NCBI RefSeq assembly: GCF_000018605.1
Contig: NC_010003.1
Span: forward strand, 1,278,501 to 1,342,500
DNA: 64,000 nt
DNA from: Petrotoga mobilis SJ95
GTDB lineage: Bacteria > Thermotogota > Thermotogae > Petrotogales > Petrotogaceae
Direction: 5' to 3'
Shown here: one piece after another, positions 26,634 to 35,983 of the stretch
Layout of the letters: each line of letters begins with the position of its first letter
How positions within the stretch are numbered: the first letter of the stretch is position 1
Translations under genes and position numbers: made by a program
Notes under the pieces: model-generated
What the model saw: only the letters and a program-made list of their open reading frames with translations
Databases searched by the model: none
What the model was told of the DNA's origin: nothing

Positions 26634-27829
26634 AAATCAAACTCCTTTGCTATATTTTCCACGGCTTTTTGCTTATACTCTTTTGGAATCAAACATGAAA
26701 TTTTTATTTCCGAAGTAGTCACCAAAAAGATAGGGATATCTTCAATAGCTTTAAAAAATCGGGAAGCCACTCCTCTTGCCTTCCTCATACCAATTCCGAC
26801 TACCGATATTTTGACTAAATCATTTTTAAAATCAATAAAATTCTCATGATCATTTTTAAGAGAATCACTTAAAACTTCTCGAAAATTATCGATTACGCTA
26901 TCTACGATACTGAAAGAGATATCAGCTTTTTCATTATTTTTTATTATTGATATCATATCAATGTTTAAATTTTTGTTGGCAGCGATTTCAAAAATTTTAT
27001 TAATAAAAAAATGATCCGTCGGAAGATTTAAAATAGTGACTTGGGTTTGATTTTCAGCCACACTTAAGCCTGTTACAACAGGTTCTTCTAAATATTCGTT
27101 GTAATTATCCACTACGTAACTTCCCTCCTCATCTGAAAAAGACGATGCACAGTATAACTCCACATTAAACTTTTTAGCGATTTCTACAGACCTTGGGTGC
27201 AACACTTTTGCTCCTAAAGCCGCCATTTCCAGCATTTCATCGTAAGTAACGTACTTTAATTTTTTTGCATTAGGATAAATCTTTGGATCGATTGTATAAA
27301 TACCGGCAAAATTACTGTATATCTCACACTTAACGTTTAAAGAAGCGGCTAAGGCAACAGCAGAAGTATCAGAACCTCCTCTTCCCAAGGTTGTCAAATC
27401 TCCTTCTTCCGTAATACCTTGAAACCCTGTGATAACCAAAACATCATTTTTTGCAAGGTTTTTGTGAATTACCTCTTTGTTTATCGCTCTGATCTGAGCC
27501 TCATTGTAGTCAGAAGTGGTTAATAATCCTAATTGAAAGGCATTCATGGATTTTGATTTGATACCTCTATCGTTCAATATCATAGACAACAAAGAAGCAC
27601 TGATCTGTTCTCCAGTAGCTAAAAGCATATCCAATTCTCTTGGATTAGGATTCTTAACTGTTTCTTTAGCTAATGCTATCAATCTATTGGTGGTCTCTCC
27701 TCTTGCAGAAACCACAGTTAATACTTTAAACCCTTCTTCTATCTTGTTACATATTCTCTTGGCAACATTGTTCAATCTCTCAGAATCCGCAAGAGAACTT
27801 CCTCCATATTTTTGAACTATCAACTGCAT
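26630..27829 (-). CDS. lysC: Aspartate kinase
   Basis: Phosphorylates aspartate, the entry step to lysine, threonine and methionine. Catalytic part: VQKYGGSSLADSERL (res 4-18), SARGETTNRLI, VITGFQGITEEGDLTTLGRGGSD and LKYVTYDEMLEMAALGAKVLHPRSVE. Two C-terminal ACT modules (around LNLPTDHFFINKIF and ISVVGIGMRKARGVASRFF) allow feedback control by an amino acid. The length of 399 is that of the lysine-type monofunctional enzyme. In the lysine operon, between dapH and the aminotransferase. Confidence 0.95.
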   Translation of the reverse strand: MQLIVQKYGGSSLADSERLNNVAKRICNKIEEGFKVLTVVSARGETTNRLIALAKETVKNPNPRELDMLLATGEQISASLLSMILNDRGIKSKSMNAFQLGLLTTSDYNEAQIRAINKEVIHKNLAKNDVLVITGFQGITEEGDLTTLGRGGSDTSAVALAASLNVKCEIYSNFAGIYTIDPKIYPNAKKLKYVTYDEMLEMAALGAKVLHPRSVEIAKKFNVELYCASSFSDEEGSYVVDNYNEYLEEPVVTGLSVAENQTQVTILNLPTDHFFINKIFEIAANKNLNIDMISIIKNNEKADISFSIVDSVIDNFREVLSDSLKNDHENFIDFKNDLVKISVVGIGMRKARGVASRFFKAIEDIPIFLVTTSEIKISCLIPKEYKQKAVENIAKEFDL

Positions 27830-27863
27830 GTTTAATCCACCCCGGTAAATTTATATGAATAAA

Positions 27864-28565
27864 TTATTTCAACTTTCTAAGTCCTTCTACAAGTTGAGTT
27901 TTGGCTTTTGTTTTATCGTCAACCTTTTTAATGAATTTTGCAGGGACTCCTGCTACCACAGAGTATGGTTCGACATCAGAAATTACCACAGAACCGGCTC
28001 CGATTATTGATCCCTGACCTACTTTCACTCCTTCTAATACCACTGCGTTAGCTCCAATAAGAACATTATTCTCAATCACCACTGGTTGAGCGCTGGGAGG
28101 TTCTATGACCCCTGCTATAACTGCTCCTGCACCAATATGGCAATTTTTCCCTATTTGAGCCCTCCCTCCTATAACGACGTTCATATCTATCATGGTGTTT
28201 TCCTTAATGCAGGCTCCTATATTGATAACGGCACCCATCATAATAACACAACCGTCGCCTATCTCCACAAGATCCCTTATTATGGCACCTGGTTCTATTC
28301 TCGCATTGTATTTAGATAAATCTGCCAAAGGAATGGCAGAATTTTTTCTATCCCTTTCTATTCTGTAATTAATTATAGAATCTTTATAAGTCTCATAAAT
28401 TGTTTTGAAATCTTCTTCTTCGCAAAACAAGATTCCGAATTCATCGTTACCATAAAATTCTACATTGGAAAAATCTACTTCTTTGAGGTTACCTTTAAGG
28501 TAGACCTTCAAAGGATTCTTTTTCTTTGAGTTTGCTATTAAATTTATTATTTCTTCGGTGTTCAT
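27864..28565 (-). CDS. dapH: Tetrahydrodipicolinate N-acetyltransferase
   Basis: Acetylates tetrahydrodipicolinate, committing the pathway to the acetyl branch. Left-handed beta-helix hexapeptide repeats run from about residue 85 to 205 ([69 protein letters not shown]). An N-terminal alpha domain of about 80 residues and total length of 233 match DapH rather than the succinyl-type DapD. RBS AGGAGG precedes the ATG. Confidence 0.92.
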   Translation of the reverse strand: MNTEEIINLIANSKKKNPLKVYLKGNLKEVDFSNVEFYGNDEFGILFCEEEDFKTIYETYKDSIINYRIERDRKNSAIPLADLSKYNARIEPGAIIRDLVEIGDGCVIMMGAVINIGACIKENTMIDMNVVIGGRAQIGKNCHIGAGAVIAGVIEPPSAQPVVIENNVLIGANAVVLEGVKVGQGSIIGAGSVVISDVEPYSVVAGVPAKFIKKVDDKTKAKTQLVEGLRKLK

Positions 28566-28578
28566 GATGACCTCCTTT

Positions 28579-29217
28579 TCAAATTACGTCGGTAAAGGTG
28601 AAATACCCATTCTTTTTATTGATTACAAACTCTGCGGACTTAAGAACCCCTTCTGCGAAGGCTCTTCTTGATAAAGCCCTATGAGAAATACTAAGAACCT
28701 CACCCAAATTCGCCATGTACAACACATGATCGCCTGCTACATTTCCCAACCTTAATGAGCTTATCGGTACATCTTTATCCAAACTTTCTTTTATCATCTT
28801 GGCTGTTCCAGAAGGTTTATCTTTTTTAAATCTATGGTGTGTTTCAACTATTTCGACGTCCCACCCGTAGATTTTATCTTTCAAAAGGTCCGCCATCTTT
28901 AAAAATAATTGTATGCCGATCGAAAAGTTGTAGCTTTGTACTACTGGTACGTCTTTAGATAAAGTTTTTAAAGCTTCAATTTGTTCATCTTGAAGTCCTG
29001 TTGTTCCAATGATCAATGGAACTTTAAATTTTTTCACATAATCTTCCGTTTTTTCGAAAACTTCAGGAAGTGAAAAATCGATAATAAGTTGAGGTTTTTC
29101 TTGAAAATATTCACCATCTTTATCGTATCCCCAGACAAATTCATGGTTCTTCTCCTCAAAGAGGTCTTTTATCTCTTTTCCCATTCGTCCTTTGTATCCT
29201 ACTATACCTATCTTCAT
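28579..29217 (-). CDS. dapB: 4-hydroxy-tetrahydrodipicolinate reductase
   Basis: NAD(P)H reductase of the lysine pathway. [10 protein letters not shown] forms the nucleotide loop, [22 protein letters not shown], and [19 protein letters not shown] holds the catalytic His and Lys. At 212 residues it is a short DapB, as in other Thermotogales. It overlaps the dapA stop by 4 bases. Confidence 0.94.
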   Translation of the reverse strand: MKIGIVGYKGRMGKEIKDLFEEKNHEFVWGYDKDGEYFQEKPQLIIDFSLPEVFEKTEDYVKKFKVPLIIGTTGLQDEQIEALKTLSKDVPVVQSYNFSIGIQLFLKMADLLKDKIYGWDVEIVETHHRFKKDKPSGTAKMIKESLDKDVPISSLRLGNVAGDHVLYMANLGEVLSISHRALSRRAFAEGVLKSAEFVINKKNGYFTFTDVI

Positions 29218-30092
29218 GCTAGATCCAACCTTTCCATCTCTTCTTTTAGAAGTTTCTCTGTTTCTTGACTTGCTTTCACCAATGGTAATCTCACGACATT
29301 TTCACATAAACCTAACAAAGAAACGGCATATTTGACAGGAATGGGATTAACCTCTTTGAATAAAAGTTTGTTGAGTTTCATAAATTGATTATTTAATTTT
29401 CTAGCCTTTTCTAAATCGTTGTTAAGAATGCTATGGGTTAATTCAACGAAAGGTCGTGGGGCAACGTTGGACGTAACTGAAATAAGTCCATCTCCGCCTA
29501 AACTCATTATAGGAAGGACTTGATCGTCGTTTCCTGAAAACACCTTAAGAGAATCCGGTTTTATAGAAAATAATTCTCCTATTTGAGATATATTACCGCT
29601 AGCTTCTTTCACTCCAATAACGTTTTTACAGTTTTCGTGGATAGAAACGACTGTTTCTGGGAGTATATTCATGCCGGTTCTTGAAGGTACGTTGTACATT
29701 ATTATTGGTAAAGTTGTTCTTTCAGAGATGTACTTAAAATACTCTACCAATCCTTTTTGCGTACTTTTATTGTAATAAGGGGTAACGATTAATAAACCAT
29801 CTGCACCAGCACTTTCAGCTACTTTATTGTTTTTCAAAACATGATTCACGTTGTTTGTTCCCGTTCCCACAATAACGGGAATTTTCTTATTGACAATTTC
29901 TACTACCGTGTTGACTATTTTTTCTCTTTCTTCTTCTTCAATAGCAGGTGCTTCTCCAGTAGTTCCTAAAACTATTAAACTGTCAACACCGTTGTCAAGC
30001 TGATATTTAACGAAAGTTTTTAATGAATTATAATCGACGTTCAATTCTTTATCAAAAGGTGTGATCATAGCTGTTCCAAGACCTTTAAACAT
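29214..30092 (-). CDS. dapA: 4-hydroxy-tetrahydrodipicolinate synthase
   Basis: Condenses pyruvate with aspartate semialdehyde. Barrel motifs: GTAMITPFDKELNVDY, VLGTTGEAPAI, GTNNVNHVLK, LIVTPYYNKSTQKGL, YNVPSRTGMNI (catalytic Tyr) and VIGVKEASGNISQ with the Schiff-base Lys. The frame stays open to 30158 through a GC-rich repeat, but ATG at 30092 has AAGGAGGAA upstream and the family N-terminus. 292 residues. Confidence 0.96.
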   Translation of the reverse strand: MFKGLGTAMITPFDKELNVDYNSLKTFVKYQLDNGVDSLIVLGTTGEAPAIEEEEREKIVNTVVEIVNKKIPVIVGTGTNNVNHVLKNNKVAESAGADGLLIVTPYYNKSTQKGLVEYFKYISERTTLPIIMYNVPSRTGMNILPETVVSIHENCKNVIGVKEASGNISQIGELFSIKPDSLKVFSGNDDQVLPIMSLGGDGLISVTSNVAPRPFVELTHSILNNDLEKARKLNNQFMKLNKLLFKEVNPIPVKYAVSLLGLCENVVRLPLVKASQETEKLLKEEMERLDLA

Positions 30093-30127
30093 TGAGAATT
30101 CCTCCTTCTTAAAAGTTTTATATCTCT

Positions 30128-30250
30128 GGTTATAGCGCCCTTTCACCCCGCTCCCCACCCGTTTAAAGGAAGGGACCTGCGGTCCCTTAACCCAGCTTGC
30201 CTACCATTATGGAAGGGACATGTGGTTCTTAAAATCTGCTCCCCACCCAT
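30128..30250 (-). repeat. GC-rich repeat block inside the lysine operon
   Basis: GCGCCCTTTCACCCCGCTCC unit (plus strand), then the GGGACCTGCGGTCCC palindrome, then TTAACCCAGCTTGCCTACCA and a partial third unit. It sits between lysA and dapA. The same arrangement occurs at 38060-38120. Confidence 0.8.
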
Positions 30251-30257
30251 AATAGAA

Positions 30258-31490
30258 TTAAAAATCGAAGGTTGCAAAGTAATCATCCAACGTTTCGGCT
30301 CGTCTTATCATTTTGAATGCTCTATCTTTGGTGAACAAATACTCAGCGGATCTTAATTTTCCATTATAGTTATATCCCATGGAGTATCCATGTGCACCGA
30401 CATCATGAAAAACTAAGACGTCTCCACGTTTCAACTCTGGTAATAATCGATCTGTTGCGAGTTTGTCGTTATTTTCGCATAACGATCCTACCACATCGTA
30501 CAACTCTGTTTTTTCATCGGAATTTTTATTTAATACCGTTATATGATGATAAGCCTTGTACATAGCGGGTCTCAGTAAATTTGCAGAGTTAGCGTCAATT
30601 CCAGCGTATTTTTTGTAGGACTCTTTTATATGCAAGACTTTTGTTATTAAGTAGCCATTAGGTCCAGTGATGTATCTTCCGTGCTCCATATATATCTTTG
30701 GAGGTTTTAGTCCATTTTCCAGTAAAACATTCTCATACAATTTTTTTATTTGGCGTGAGATGTAGTATATATCAAGTTCCGTTTCTTCGGGTTTATAAGG
30801 TATACCAAAACCGCCGCCGAGATTTATAAATTCAAAATCTATCACCAATTTTTTATTCACTTCCACAGCGGTTTCAAAAAGAAATTGGGCGACTTTTATT
30901 ATATTTTGAGGATTCAATTCATTTGAAATCAACATCGCATGCAGTCCGAATCTTTTAACCCCATAATCTTTGAGCCTTGCGAATCCGTTTATTAGATCCT
31001 TTTTAGGTACTCCGAATTTTGATTCCTTTAAATTCCCTATTATCTCGTTTCCAAAATCCCCGCCTGGATTGTATCTGATGGACACCAAATCAGGCAACTT
31101 ATATTTTTCTTTTAATAAATCTATATGGCTTACATCGTCAAGATTCAAAATGGCGTTTAAAGATAAAGCCTTTTCATACTCTTGCAAAGGGGTATCGTTG
31201 GATGTAAATAGGATCTCGTTATTCACAAATCCACTTTTTTCTGCTGCCACCAGTTCTGCCATTGAGCTGCAATCTACTCCACAACCTTCTTCTTTTGTAA
31301 TCTTTAATATGTTGGGATTAGGGGTTGCCTTCACGGCGAAAAACTCTTTGAAATCAGCCCAAGAAAAGGCATCTTTTAATGTTTTTATTCTATTTCTTAT
31401 ACCTTTTTCATCGTAGAGATAAAAAGGTGTTTGTACGCTCTTTAATAGATTATTTAACTCTTTCTCTGAAAAGGGAAGTTCTTTTTTCAA
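30258..31490 (-). CDS. lysA: Diaminopimelate decarboxylase
   Basis: Last step of lysine synthesis; a fold III pyridoxal-phosphate enzyme. FFAVKATPNPNIL carries the Schiff-base Lys, followed by GCGVDCSSMAEL, GLHAMLIS, NLGGGFGIPY, the GRYITGPNGYL motif and SLCENNDKLATDRLLP with the catalytic Cys. TTG at 31490 is six bases after GAGGTG and is preferred; the GTG at 31499 would add three residues. It follows asd, with the GAGGTG site just beyond the asd stop. Confidence 0.94.
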   Translation of the reverse strand: MKKELPFSEKELNNLLKSVQTPFYLYDEKGIRNRIKTLKDAFSWADFKEFFAVKATPNPNILKITKEEGCGVDCSSMAELVAAEKSGFVNNEILFTSNDTPLQEYEKALSLNAILNLDDVSHIDLLKEKYKLPDLVSIRYNPGGDFGNEIIGNLKESKFGVPKKDLINGFARLKDYGVKRFGLHAMLISNELNPQNIIKVAQFLFETAVEVNKKLVIDFEFINLGGGFGIPYKPEETELDIYYISRQIKKLYENVLLENGLKPPKIYMEHGRYITGPNGYLITKVLHIKESYKKYAGIDANSANLLRPAMYKAYHHITVLNKNSDEKTELYDVVGSLCENNDKLATDRLLPELKRGDVLVFHDVGAHGYSMGYNYNGKLRSAEYLFTKDRAFKMIRRAETLDDYFATFDF

Positions 31491-31500
31491 ACCCCGCACC

Positions 31501-32472
31501 TCAATTCAATTCCCTGTGTTTTTGAAGTATTCTAATTGCATTGGTAGCAGCACCAACTCTTATATTATCCGCTATAACCCACATCAAAAAGGTTTTTTCT
31601 TCGATCTTTCTTATTCTAGAGACAAATGTAATATCACTTCCCGCAACTTCTATGGGAGTAATTTTTTCCTCGTTGTACTCGACGTTTGGAGTCGATTCAA
31701 CCAATTTCATAATCTCATCAACAGAAGAATCCAACTTCGTTCTGAAGAAAACCGATTCGGAATGACCGTAGAGTACAGGCACTCTAACGGTTGTAGGGAA
31801 TACTTTAATTTCTTTGTCAGAAAAAATTTTTCTAGTTTCGTTTATCATCTTTTCTTCTTCAAAAGTAAGCCCGTTTTCCTTTTTTTCACCAATCAATGGT
31901 ATAACGTTGTTCTTTATGACCTTTGGAAAATGTTTCACTTCATTTATCCCTTTTTCTTGGTTTAAAAGCTCGATTATGCCCTTGTTTCCAGCCCCAGATA
32001 CCGCCTGATATGTAGAGACAACTATCTCTTTTAAACCTAAATCACGATGTATGCCGTTAAGGGCTAAAACCATTTGAATGGTTGAACAGTTAGGGTTCGC
32101 AATTATTCCTCTGTAATTTTTCAACAACTCTGCATTAACCTCTGGAACGACAAGGGGAATCTTTTCGTCCATCCTAAATTGTGATGAATTGTCTATTACA
32201 ACATTCCCTGATTCTTGCGCTATGGGGGCGAATTTTTTTGACACCGAGGCACCAGCCGAGAAAAAAAGGTAGTCATACTTCTCCTTCATACTATCTTCTT
32301 GCAACTTTTCCACGGTGTATCTTTTAGAACCTACTTTGATCTCTTGCCCTTGAGATCTTTCCGATGCAAACAACCGTAATTCGGAAATTTCGTTAATTAG
32401 TTTGTATTCTTCAAATAGCTTCAAAAATGTTCTTCCTACCTCACCGGTAGCTCCGACAACTCCAATTTTCAA
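31501..32472 (-). CDS. asd: Aspartate-semialdehyde dehydrogenase
   Basis: Reduces aspartyl phosphate to the semialdehyde shared by lysine, threonine and methionine synthesis. VVGATGEVGRTFLKL is the NADP loop, NPNCSTIQMVLAL carries the catalytic Cys, and QAVSGAGNKG and VPVLYGHSESVFF follow. The frame stays open to 32505, but that part overlaps the riboswitch terminator. TTG at 32472 with GGAGGTG upstream gives the family start LKIGVVGATG. First gene of the operon. Confidence 0.95.
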   Translation of the reverse strand: MKIGVVGATGEVGRTFLKLFEEYKLINEISELRLFASERSQGQEIKVGSKRYTVEKLQEDSMKEKYDYLFFSAGASVSKKFAPIAQESGNVVIDNSSQFRMDEKIPLVVPEVNAELLKNYRGIIANPNCSTIQMVLALNGIHRDLGLKEIVVSTYQAVSGAGNKGIIELLNQEKGINEVKHFPKVIKNNVIPLIGEKKENGLTFEEEKMINETRKIFSDKEIKVFPTTVRVPVLYGHSESVFFRTKLDSSVDEIMKLVESTPNVEYNEEKITPIEVAGSDITFVSRIRKIEEKTFLMWVIADNIRVGAATNAIRILQKHRELN

Positions 32473-32488
32473 AAAAAGCACCTCCAAA

Positions 32489-32519
32489 ATCAAAAAACCT
32501 CTCACTGTGGAGAGGTCTT
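32489..32519 (-). terminator. Lysine riboswitch terminator
   Basis: ACCTCTC-CACAGT-GAGAGGT followed by six T on the minus strand. Its 5' part CTCTCCAC is complementary to GTGGAGAG at the end of the aptamer, an alternative antiterminator pairing. Confidence 0.88.
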
Positions 32520-32550
32520 AATAATAAGAAAATATATTTTTCTCATTTTT

Positions 32551-32718
32551 AGCGGCTCTCCACGTTCTTCACGTGACAGTTATGCAGGTATTCCCCACAT
32601 ACCCAGAAGTCCGAAGATGAGGGTTTTCTTCTTACTTCTTCGGCAACCTCGCCTTTCGCTTCTTCCAAATTACCCTCTTTTAAAAGAAGAAGTTACTATT
32701 CTCGGTTGCGCCTCCGCT
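32551..32718 (-). promoter_or_regulatory. Lysine riboswitch (L box)
   Basis: P1 is AGCGG (32714-32718) with CCGCT (32551-32555). Conserved L-box blocks are seen: GGAGGCGCAACC, GAAAGGCGAGGTTGCCGAAG, and CTGTCACG followed by CGTGGAGAGCCGCT. When lysine binds, the GTGGAGAG strand stays in the aptamer and the terminator forms; without lysine it can invade CTCTCCAC. It controls the whole operon from asd onward. Confidence 0.93.
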
Positions 32719-32734
32719 TTAAATAATTAATTTT

Positions 32735-32764
32735 GTTATAAGATAACATATTGAAATAACACAA
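32735..32764 (-). promoter_or_regulatory. Promoter of the lysine operon
   Basis: -35 TTGTGT, 18-base spacer, -10 TATAAC, placed about 17 bases before the riboswitch P1 stem. Confidence 0.6.
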
Positions 32765-32796
32765 AGAATAAATAAAAGTTACTTTTCCATTTCGTT

Positions 32797-33282
32797 TTAA
32801 ATTAAATCTATCATATAAGGTTTTAGGAAATGATGGACAACCGCCAAGATTGCCACACTTATAAAAACAGATAGAAATGCATTTAAACTAAATCCTGTTA
32901 TACTCAAACTCAGTGCTGTACCCGCAGCGGGTGGATGTTCTGTATCGATGACAACCATAAGAAATATAGACAAACCTACGGCGAGGGCATACGATAAATT
33001 AGAGAATACAAAATTACCGTTAAGGAAAAGAGAAAAAATACTTCCGCATATAAATCCTACCGCATGTCCACCAACCAAGTTTCTAGCCTTAGCGACCATA
33101 CTTTTTGGCATCGCAAAAACTATGAAAGTCGATGCCCCTAACGAACTAACTATTATAGGCCTGTCTTGAACATTCAAAATCAAAAGTATGAAAAAGATCG
33201 TGATGGTAGCCAATAAACTTTGAAAAACATACTTCTTCCAGTTCTTTTTAAACTTTAAAAAAATATTAGAAATTTCATTCAA
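32797..33282 (-). CDS. HPP family membrane protein
   Basis: A 161-residue protein with four or five transmembrane segments. The family name motif is present as DTEHPPAAGTAL (about res 112-123), and SSLGASTFIVFAMPKS is the second conserved block. HPP proteins have been linked to nitrite transport in plastids and cyanobacteria, but the bacterial role is mostly unknown. Follows bamA with a 29-base gap. Confidence 0.88.
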   Translation of the reverse strand: MNEISNIFLKFKKNWKKYVFQSLLATITIFFILLILNVQDRPIIVSSLGASTFIVFAMPKSMVAKARNLVGGHAVGFICGSIFSLFLNGNFVFSNLSYALAVGLSIFLMVVIDTEHPPAAGTALSLSITGFSLNAFLSVFISVAILAVVHHFLKPYMIDLI

Positions 33283-33311
33283 TTATAAATTCCCCCTAAG
33301 GGAACATAAAT

Positions 33312-35573
33312 TTAAAATGTCTGACCAAAACCGAACCAGACCTGTCCTTGTAAAGCCTCATCCCATCCATATCCAAAGCCAATTTGACCCAATAAAGGAA
33401 CTGTGAATCTTAATCCGCCACCAAAAGACAAGATACCACCACCAATAAGGTTACTGATGTCATCTTGAGCGCTACCGTAATCAAAATAGGCAATGAGATC
33501 CAATGGGACTTGACCCGTGGCAAGCTCGTAAGCCAATTCTGTGTTGAATAAAAGTAAATTTTCTCCTTCTTGTTCGTAAAAATCAGAAGTCCTTACAGAG
33601 TACATCCCTCCTACATTGTACTGATAATGCAGGTTAGAATCGATGTTAGAATTATAGACGGTACCCAGTTTCAGTCTACTTCCCAATGTGAATTTATAGA
33701 AACTGTAAAACAGTTTACCTTCAGTGTTGGCACCAACATAGTAATTGGCATTGCTTGTTTCAACCCCACCGATACCGTTTATTTGGAAATATTGACCATT
33801 ATAAGGCCTATAAGGGCTGTCTAAGCTATTGTATAGATACCCGATTGAACCAGAAAGTAGATTAAGATTACTTTCATCCAATAATTTGTAGTTATTGTAG
33901 GTAAAGGAACTTGTTATATAAGAGAAGTCTTGTATACTGTATCTTGGAGCAACAGATAAGGACAGATAGTTCGTCGCATCTTCTCCGATGTTCGAATAAT
34001 ACTCTCCATCACCGCTTACCGTATAATGTATGCCGGCGCCTAAATCAAGATCACTACCAGCCAACTTAATAACATCGTAATCGAACCCAAAAGAATAGTA
34101 ATTCCCCAAAGGATTCAAATCTGAGTTGAGAGAAAATGTTTGTCCGTATCCAAAAGGATTTAACCACTGAACCTCAAGCTGACCAGTAAAACCTTGATAC
34201 CATTCTTGACCTTCTTCTGGTAAGCTCCAGGTGACACCACCCATTAATTTTCCGAGTTTTTCGCTTTCTATGGGGGTTATCCTAAAGCCTATCACATCTT
34301 CGGCTTGCTGAATAGGTTGTATCATAACATCTTGAAAAAATCCTGTTCCCATGAAGGATGTGTAGGTATCTTGTAATTTTTGCTGGTTGACAACCTCGCC
34401 TGGTTTTATCTTCACTAAGGACTCAACTATGTACGGTTGGGTTTTAGCGGTTGCCTCTTGAGTTATTTCAACCTCTCCAACCTTAGGTTCCGTTATTTCG
34501 AAAATTAATGCCTCATCTTGGTATTTAGGGATAATTAACGTGTAAATATATCCATTGTCGTAATAAGCCTTTTGGAGGTTATCGTAAGCGTAAAGAACGT
34601 CTAAGTTACTCACAGGGTTTCCTAATGGAACAAACTCATTCACAACCTCATTCAATCTGAAGTCTTCTAAACTTTCGTTTCCGACAAAAGATATTTTGTT
34701 TATTACTACTGGCTCTTGGGGAATAATTTTTCTTAAGCTGCCTTCTAAAACCAGTAATAACTCTCCACCTTTATTTTCTTCTATTTCGGTTACTTCGAAA
34801 CGTAAATTCGTGTCAGCGGAGAAAAACGGAATTTGATTTAACGAGTTCAATATGATCTGAACCTTTTGAAAACTTGGGTAGGTTTCTTTGGCGTTGGGTC
34901 TAAACAAGAAGAACTTGCTATTCCAATCTTTTCTAAAATCAAAACCGATTCTTTCCTTTATGTTTTCTTTATCCAGTTGAGATAATTCTCCCCTTAATTC
35001 TAAATCCCAAAGAGAATACTCTTTAACGATGAAAACCAAGGTATCTGATGAATATTCTTTATTGTTTATCTCAGTTGCCTCTAAGGTGATCTCATCTCCA
35101 GACATTTTTAGATTAGAGTATATATCAACGAATTGGTAACCGTTTTTTATGTACAAATCTTGTATATTTTTCATCGAGGTTTGAAAATCATTTAGACTCA
35201 AAGGGACATTGGTATTTAAACTGATCGAAGAACGAATATTTTCTTTGTTGATCAATTCATCACCTAAGATCTCAACTTCGTAATTTGTTACAATAGGGTT
35301 GGGCTTAAATATGAATTCCAGATTCCCATTTTCGTCCAAATTGTAAGATACAGAGGTAAAATAACCTGATTTTAATATTTCTTGTATAGCCAATCTAATG
35401 TCTATATCTCCTACATAGGAGCCTTCTTGTATACCATAATTTGTTAACACCCTTTCCACATCCGTTGCTGCATAAGATATGTCAACATTGTAGGAAATGT
35501 CGTTTAAAAGGGTTATTGAAAATGCGAATCCTGCGATGAGAAAGACGGTAAATAGTAGAAAATGTTTTTTCAT
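33312..35573 (-). CDS. bamA: Outer-membrane protein assembly factor BamA (Omp85 family)
   Basis: A 753-residue protein with a signal peptide (HFLLFTVFLIAGFAFS). Several POTRA-like repeats follow: VERVLTNYGIQEGSYVGDIDI, PIVTNYEVEILGDELINKENI, VVINKISFVGNESLEDFRLNEVV and VGEVEITQEATAKTQPYIVE. From about residue 440 it forms a beta-barrel with alternating strands and ends in a terminal aromatic (FGFGQTF), the Omp85 insertion signal. In Thermotogota it would assemble outer-sheath (toga) beta-barrels. An HPP gene follows. Upstream lies a long repeat block without a recognisable promoter. Confidence 0.92.
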   Translation of the reverse strand: MKKHFLLFTVFLIAGFAFSITLLNDISYNVDISYAATDVERVLTNYGIQEGSYVGDIDIRLAIQEILKSGYFTSVSYNLDENGNLEFIFKPNPIVTNYEVEILGDELINKENIRSSISLNTNVPLSLNDFQTSMKNIQDLYIKNGYQFVDIYSNLKMSGDEITLEATEINNKEYSSDTLVFIVKEYSLWDLELRGELSQLDKENIKERIGFDFRKDWNSKFFLFRPNAKETYPSFQKVQIILNSLNQIPFFSADTNLRFEVTEIEENKGGELLLVLEGSLRKIIPQEPVVINKISFVGNESLEDFRLNEVVNEFVPLGNPVSNLDVLYAYDNLQKAYYDNGYIYTLIIPKYQDEALIFEITEPKVGEVEITQEATAKTQPYIVESLVKIKPGEVVNQQKLQDTYTSFMGTGFFQDVMIQPIQQAEDVIGFRITPIESEKLGKLMGGVTWSLPEEGQEWYQGFTGQLEVQWLNPFGYGQTFSLNSDLNPLGNYYSFGFDYDVIKLAGSDLDLGAGIHYTVSGDGEYYSNIGEDATNYLSLSVAPRYSIQDFSYITSSFTYNNYKLLDESNLNLLSGSIGYLYNSLDSPYRPYNGQYFQINGIGGVETSNANYYVGANTEGKLFYSFYKFTLGSRLKLGTVYNSNIDSNLHYQYNVGGMYSVRTSDFYEQEGENLLLFNTELAYELATGQVPLDLIAYFDYGSAQDDISNLIGGGILSFGGGLRFTVPLLGQIGFGYGWDEALQGQVWFGFGQTF

Positions 35574-35599
35574 ATTAAAACCTCCTAATTTTTTGTAGT

Positions 35600-35972
35600 T
35601 TGTTAGCGCCCTTATACCCGGCCTCCCACGCTTCTTAGAAAGGGACCTGCGGTCCCTAACCCGATGGGGGGTGGAGGGCTCCGCCCTGTGACCCTTTTAA
35701 AACATTTTTTTGTAAGCTGCGCTTAGTCGTTATTTGCGCCCCTTCGCCCCGCAGCCCACCCATAAGGAAAAGAGATCTTTCCCTTTCACCCCGCTCCCCG
35801 CCTTTTTAGAAAGGGACCTGCGGTCCCTAACCCGATGGGGGGTGGAGGGCTCCGCCCTGTGACCCTTCCAAAAACAAAAGCTGATTTATAAAGCGTATTT
35901 TTGCGCTCTTATACCGCGCCTCCCACGCTTCTTAGAAAGGGACCTGCGGTCCCTAACCCGATGGGGGGAGCC
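35600..35972 (-). repeat. Three-copy GC-rich repeat block
   Basis: AGAAAGGGACCTGCGGTCCC followed by TAACCCGATGGGGGG occurs at about 35634, 35809 and 35934. Two of the copies continue with TGGAGGGCTCCGCCCTGTGA. GCGCCCTTATACC or GCGCCCCTTCGCC units separate them. No gene is visible in the 410-base thyX-bamA gap. Confidence 0.85.
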
Positions 35973-35983
35973 CACTATTGTAG

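Noticed and set aside
30093-30158. Upstream extension of dapA
   Set aside because: The extra N-terminal residues (GSGVKGRY...) come from the GC-rich repeat, and the ATG at 30092 has a much better ribosome site.
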